Assembly: GCA_900073065.1 (NCBI GenBank)
Contig: FJOG01000003.1
Span: 1,041,389-1,105,388, forward strand
Length of the DNA stretch: 64,000 nt
Source of the DNA: Phialocephala subalpina
Taxonomy: Eukaryota > Ascomycota > Leotiomycetes > Helotiales > Mollisiaceae
Direction: 5' to 3'
Each line of letters starts with the position of its first letter. Within the stretch, counting starts at the first letter, position 1. A model generated the notes under the pieces. The model worked only from the letters and a program-made list of their open reading frames with translations. It did not search any database and had not been told where the DNA came from. A program made the translations under genes and the position numbers. Positions 59,220 to 64,000 of the stretch are shown here, one piece after another.

Positions 59220-62132
59220 CTAAGAGTCCATGCTAACCACTCCAATCTCGACTCGCCAATAGTATAGAAATAAAGCTAGAAGCAGAACGACTTCAACCGC
59301 TCTATCAATTGTAAAGATTTTGCGTGGTGGGGCGACAGGGCTGATACTAGCTGCTGTGTGAATGCCAGACATCGTAAGAGTTGGTGGTAAAGTCGGACTG
59401 ACGCTAGCAGTTGTGTGGATGCCACAGATTGTGATGGATTGCGGCTCTTGCACACTCAGAAGTGTCTCGCGCATCTCAACGAAGCTTCCCTTCTTGTGGT
59501 ACGTCAAAGCCAAGTTCGTTACGCCCATCAAGACATCAGGATGATTCTTCTCCAGGGTATCTTTCCTCATCTTCAAGACCCGACGTCCAAGCTCAGCAGC
59601 GTCTTCTAGTTTTCCGCGGCTACGATATATCGAGGCGAGGTTACCCATACTCAACAACGAAGTTCGGTGACTCTCGCCTAAAATCGATGTAGAGGCCTTG
59701 ACAACTGTCTTGCCTAGCGATTCTGCTTTCTCGAGCTGACCCATCTTCTCGAGAACGGATGTCAAGTTGATGATGCTGGACAATGTCGAAGGATGTTCTG
59801 CGCCCAGCAGGGTCTCGGATGTACCGACTATCCATGCCCCTAGGCGCTGTGCTTCTTCGAATTGACCTTGATCTTCGTAGATAAGCGCCATGTCACTGGT
59901 TATATCCAGAGTGCTAGGGTGTTTGTCCCCAAGTCTCTTGGTTCTGGTGTCCATGACCTGTTTCCCGATCTTTGCTGCTTTCTCGAGCTTTCCTTGGTCT
60001 CTGTAGATCATGGCTAGAGTTTGCATGGCAGCAAGCATAGCAATGAGCGTGGGGGAGGGAAAGGCGTCATCATCCGTGTCAGCGTCCTCTTCGAGTCTCT
60101 CTTTGTCCTCCGAAACCATTTCCTGGAGTCGCTGGACTACTGCCTCCGCAAGTCCCTGGGCGAGTTTGTGCTTTCCTGTGTCCTTGTATATCTCCGCTAG
60201 CGATATCTTTCGGCGCAGAACGTCTTCTTCCTCTTCCTCAGCTGCCTCGGAGTTTTCTACAACTCGCTTTCCGAGGCTCTCAGCCTGTGACCACATGCCC
60301 AGGGCCAGATACATGTTGGCTAGCTGAGACATGGCTTCAAGGGAGTCTGGATTGTTCTCCCCTCCCTCTTTCGTGTTGATCAGTTCCACCACTCGTTCCT
60401 GGAGCTTCACAGCATCTTTAGGTTTCCCCATGTCTGAGTATGCCATAGCAAGGTTATTCATGCTGTACAATGTTGCAGACTCCCCCACGCCCAAATGCTC
60501 TTGCCTTATATTCACTGCCTCTTCTAGCCATTTTTCTGCATCACGAAAGTTTCCCTGCTCAGCAGCATACCAAGCCGTGTTATGCAGCAACTCTGCATTG
60601 TTCAGCTGGTCCTCACGCTTTGTTTGCTTGTACTCGAGTACTGCTTTAGCATGGAGCAGCAGTTTCTCGCACAGCAATCGATCTTCGAAGTCTCCTGCTG
60701 GGAAGTTTCCTGACACAGACTTTAGCGCCAGTGCGCTGTACTTCTCCGTTTCATTTTCATCCTCGATCCATAGCCTCGTGGCCAATTGGACGAGTGCATG
60801 CATCTCGAATGACGTGTCCTCCTTGTCAGCTGTGATGAAGCGATAAGACTTCAACGTCCCCAGCGCCGTTGTGAAATCCATCCCGCCCCCATCTTCTCCG
60901 ACGAGCAGCCTTCTCTGGATCTCTTGGCGATTAAAGAAACACATCTGAGATAGCATATCCGCAGCACGAGGCTCCCGCTCTTTGATCATGTCAAACGACA
61001 CTCGCCACGTGTTCATGACAGAATGCGGCACCCCTGGATATCGTCTTCGATCCTCGATGTCTTTGCTCAGCAGCTTTTTGGACTCAGATTCTAAGAGTTT
61101 GAGGTAGTGTTGCACAGTTGACCCGTTTTCTGAGATGAAAGCTATCGCCTGTGTGATGGCTAGAGGCAGGTATTCAAGCTTCGTTAACAGCGTATCCAAG
61201 GTTTCTTCATCGATCTCTTGGTCTTGCAACTTCCGGAAACACAGCTCCTTGGCTTCAGATGGGTCCATTCTATCGACATCAATACTTGGCTTGGCGCCGC
61301 AGAGCCTTGACCCTGCTCGATGATCTCTAGTCGTGATGAGGATGATGCCGTTTGGAGCTCGTGGGAGATAATCAGACAAAGCTAGTGACAGGTAAGTTAG
61401 CCTTCCCTTGATGCATGTTTACTTGCTGACTTACTCTTTCTCTTCTGAACATACAGCTCATCTGGACCAGGTGCTGGTAGCGGTTTGAAGAAAAGCTCCG
61501 CGTCATCGCAATTATCTAGGACGATGAGCCAAGGACCGTTGCTCTCCAGCCATCTCGAGGTCAAGTCAAGGATATCGACTTTTGGGTCGTCTCTCCTCGG
61601 TATCTTAGCAGCCTCTGCGATTTGACGATATGAATACGTAAAATCAGCGGCGGTGCTGGCATGAATCCAAAATGCCCAGGTTTTGCTGTCTTTCTCTCGA
61701 AGTCGCGTTGCGTATTCGACAGCTATTTGTGACTTTCTGAGATGGTCAGATACATTCTCTGGAACATGAATTGGGAAGGAGCATCACGAACCCAACCCCA
61801 CCATGTCCAACAAGAGCGACTCGACGGTGCTGTCCTGAGCCTGGTGACAGTCGCTTTTTGATTTCCTTGAGGATTGATTCGCGACCGATAAAGTCCTCGT
61901 CCTTTTCAAATGGTACCGTGGAACATGGTTCAGCCTTTTCAATCTCTTGGACTAGAAAATCTAGGTCAGTGACAATTCCATCAGGAATCCTAGAATCAAA
62001 ATACGCACGCTGATTATGGTAGTTAACAACGATATGGCCCTTGTTGAACCCTACTTGAAGGCCATAGTTCGTGCTTGAGAATGCGACTGTCTCCGTGAGG
62101 GCACCGACGACCTCTGTTTCGGTACTCGACAT
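59220..62132 (-). CDS. NB-ARC/TPR NLR-type receptor with sigma-like amyloid motif
   Basis: Spliced CDS complement(join(59220..61381, 61435..61736, 61792..62132)), 934 residues. The ATG at 62132 (MSSTETEVVGAL) is preferred; a GTG seven codons upstream is not used. Residues 22-35 (NYGLQVGFNKGHIV) resemble the sigma amyloid motif found at the N-terminus of fungal STAND NTPases. The NB-ARC domain has P-loop VGHGGVGKSQIA formed across an intron, an LIVLDNCDD Walker B, an IILITTRDHRAG RNBS-B-like segment and an LPLAITQAIAF GxP-like segment. About eight kinesin-light-chain-type TPRs follow. The C-terminus has a duplicated unit (GIHTTASVSPTLPP and GIHTAASISPVAPP) and a hydrophobic segment (VVLLLALFLYYW) that could be a membrane anchor. 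It is probably a non-self or damage sensor; the effector is not in the window. Confidence 0.92.
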
Positions 62133-62881
62133 CTTCTGGCCAGTGTTCTCCACTCACGATTTCCATTTGATGGGAAAAGAACGCAGACTCAAGTGTGACA
62201 CTCCAAGAAGGAACTCGGCATTCCCTGCAGATACTTGACGTTACACGAGCTGACGGGCGCAGCTGATGCAGTTCCTGTCCCGTTGCGCAAAACCCGATGA
62301 GTGGTTCGGTAACCAATACCTGCAAGCCATCTCGTACAAACGAGAACAAATCGTTGAGGGCTGAAGTAGTGCTTTCGACCCAATTAAAAGAGATAAAGCG
62401 GTGGTCCCTTGGGAATTGCTTCGGAGTTGAGATTGATGATCAATTTGCGATGGCGTTCTACCCACGTATTCGAGCTGAGACGCCACGGCGGACAACACAT
62501 CTTCGATCCCACCACACACCGAAACACTCGACCAATATGAAAGCTTATACACCATACTCGGCGAGCAATGAATCCATCATTGGATGCCATCTTGAGCTTC
62601 CACAATGTTCGACGATTACCAGTGTTTCGAAACGTGTTTGTTTTCGGCCTTTCGGTGTCATGATGTATTCGATGAGGCTGGGAATTTTGGGCAGTGCCCC
62701 TCCTCATGGCCATGCCGCGGGGTATCATATATGATTCTGGATCCTGAGCAGTGCAAGTTTTGACCTCAAAGTCCCAAGTTGAGTGGGATATTCCGGACCT
62801 TTAAAAGTTTCATCATTTCAATATCCTCAGTTATTCATACTCTGCCTACAGTATCGCCTTCATTCATAAGAATAGATAATT
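62133..62881. other. Divergent promoter region, NLR and ankyrin genes
   Basis: About 750 bp between the NLR and ankyrin-gene start codons. Open frames on the minus strand are not protein-like and no gene was supported. It probably holds both promoters. Confidence 0.45.
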
Positions 62882-64000
62882 ATGAGGAAAGCTTACAAAG
62901 CTGGAAGAGTGACTGGCGGGCACACAGAGCCAGATTCCGATGACGAAGAGACGAGCACCGGGCCCAATGCCCTTCTGGTAAGCTTTACCTTCTCGGAGCA
63001 ATATTTTACTTTGCTGCCTGTTTTGAGAATTCTAAATGTCCCAATACTTGTGGAGCATTCTGCCCTCCTCTTTGCAGTGCTAGAAATCTGAATGCTAATT
63101 CTATGATCTTGGGGAACAGGAAGCAGCCACGGCTGGTCAGCTAGCAGTAGTTCGACGACTACTTGCTCAAGGAGCCTTCGTCGAACCTAGAGGCAAATAC
63201 CAATCTACTCCATTGCACGAAGCAGCGTCGAACGGACACACCGATATTATTTCGCTTTTGCTTGAGAAGCGAGCCAACGTCAATTCTCGTGACGGATTTG
63301 AATGCACTCCTTTGCACAGAGCAGCTTATGCTGGCCAGGTGGCAGCTGCTCAGTTACTGCTACGTGCAGGTACAGGTAAGCCCACCTCCTCGGAGCAATA
63401 TTCCCCTCTCCTTTGTTTCGAGAGCCTAAATATCCCGAGGCTTCTGGGACGTCCTATTCTCCCCTTTGAAGTGCTTGAAATAGCAATAATGACACCGAGA
63501 TCTTGGGTACAGACGTGAACGATGCTAACAAGGGCGGACGCACGCCACTGCATGAGGCGGCTTCGAACAATCAAGGCGCGATGATACAGATGCTACTTCG
63601 CGCTGGATCATATGTCGATGCAACAGATTTGCAAGGATTGACTCCACTACTCATGGCGTATCGCCACCAAGAAGCCGTGCGAGTTCTCTTGGAAAATGGA
63701 GCCAACATCAATGCAGCAGGAAAAGACGGCAAGACAGTTCTGCACAGTGCTGTTGAGGCAGATAATCAAGATGTCGTACAACTCCTGGTACAATATGGCG
63801 CCGATATCAACGGAAAGGATGCCGCAGGGCGAACTCCTCTGCATGTCGCTACCGACATCTACGAAGCAGGCCCCATGCTACAACTCCTACTACAATTAGG
63901 TGCGGACATCAGAGCGAGGACGTCTGACGGCTTCACAATTTTACACTCCGCAGTTCTACATCAGAATGAGAGCACAGTCTCTGAAGTCATAGGACTTGGC
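62882..64000 (+). CDS. Ankyrin-repeat protein, partial at right edge
   Basis: Exons 62882-62977, 63120-63375 and 63513 to beyond 64000. The reading frame continues through the window end. After an acidic DSDDEET start come at least seven ankyrin repeats, recognisable by STPLHEAASNGHTDIISLLL, CTPLHRAAYAGQVAAAQLLL, RTPLHEAASNN, TVLHSAVEADNQDVVQLLV and RTPLHVATD. Ankyrin repeats bind protein partners; no catalytic or signalling domain is visible in the part seen. The two introns (142 and 137 nt) are long for this window and clearly similar to each other. It is divergent from the NLR-type gene. The C-terminus and its function lie outside the window. Confidence 0.92.
62978..63119 (+). repeat. Intron 1 of the ankyrin gene, homologous to intron 2
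   Basis: 142 nt, phase 0. It shares with intron 2 the CTCGGAGCAATATT block about 15 bases in, CTAAATRTCCC in the middle, AGTGCTWGAAAT, and the end GATCTTGGG followed by an ACAG acceptor, all in the same order and spacing. Confidence 0.8.
63376..63512 (+). repeat. Intron 2 of the ankyrin gene, homologous to intron 1
   Basis: 137 nt, phase 1. It has the same ordered blocks as intron 1, while the flanking ankyrin exons are at different repeat positions. Confidence 0.8.

Overview
The window is a gene-dense draft contig from a filamentous ascomycete (Pezizomycotina). The evidence is short GT-AG introns of about 45-60 nt, a Zn2Cys6 regulator, HET and NB-ARC/TPR allorecognition-type proteins, a secreted tannase/feruloyl esterase and a fungal-type mus7/mms22 gene. 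The gene set would fit Leotiomycetes, but this cannot be settled from sequence alone. A 20-N gap at 10469-10488 marks an assembly join.

Layout. 1-2.2 kb: an unrecognised multi-exon minus-strand gene running off the left edge. 3.2-15.3 kb: housekeeping genes (three-KH RNA-binding protein, RVB1, an HMG-box gene with a duplicated exon, a GFA-family protein, a mitochondrial AAA ATPase). 15.9-16.6 kb: a decayed array of 48-bp repeats. 16.7-33.3 kb: more housekeeping genes (mus7/mms22, a small membrane protein, TMCO4/DUF726, a Gta3/GatC-like amidotransferase subunit, sec17, DUF4419, a PEBP-family protein). 34-43.2 kb: four genes in two divergent pairs (anion:cation-type MFS transporter / Zn2Cys6 regulator, and AtuA-like DUF1446 protein / secreted tannase). 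Both shared promoters carry CGG-N9-CCG sites, so this looks like one regulated catabolic cluster. 45-47 kb: an FHS/fucose-permease-type MFS. 47.4-49.8 kb: a HET protein. 50-55.7 kb: a large disordered orphan and the urease accessory GTPase UreG. 57.5-59.2 kb: a broken MFS pseudogene. 59.2-64 kb: an NB-ARC/TPR receptor with an N-terminal sigma-like amyloid motif, divergent from an ankyrin-repeat gene that runs off the right edge.

How the genes may work together. In the cluster, a secreted esterase would release acids from plant esters, a Dal5-like carrier would import an anion, the AtuA-like protein would act on an internal intermediate, and the regulator would control all four through CGG-N9-CCG. 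The right end holds proteins typical of fungal non-self recognition. The most unusual signals are two homologous introns at different phases in the ankyrin gene, the shared promoter motif, the exon duplication in the HMG-box gene, the sigma-like motif and the 48-bp repeat array. All CDS joins were read by eye from splice signals and checked for reading frame, except the left-edge gene, whose upstream junctions are unresolved.
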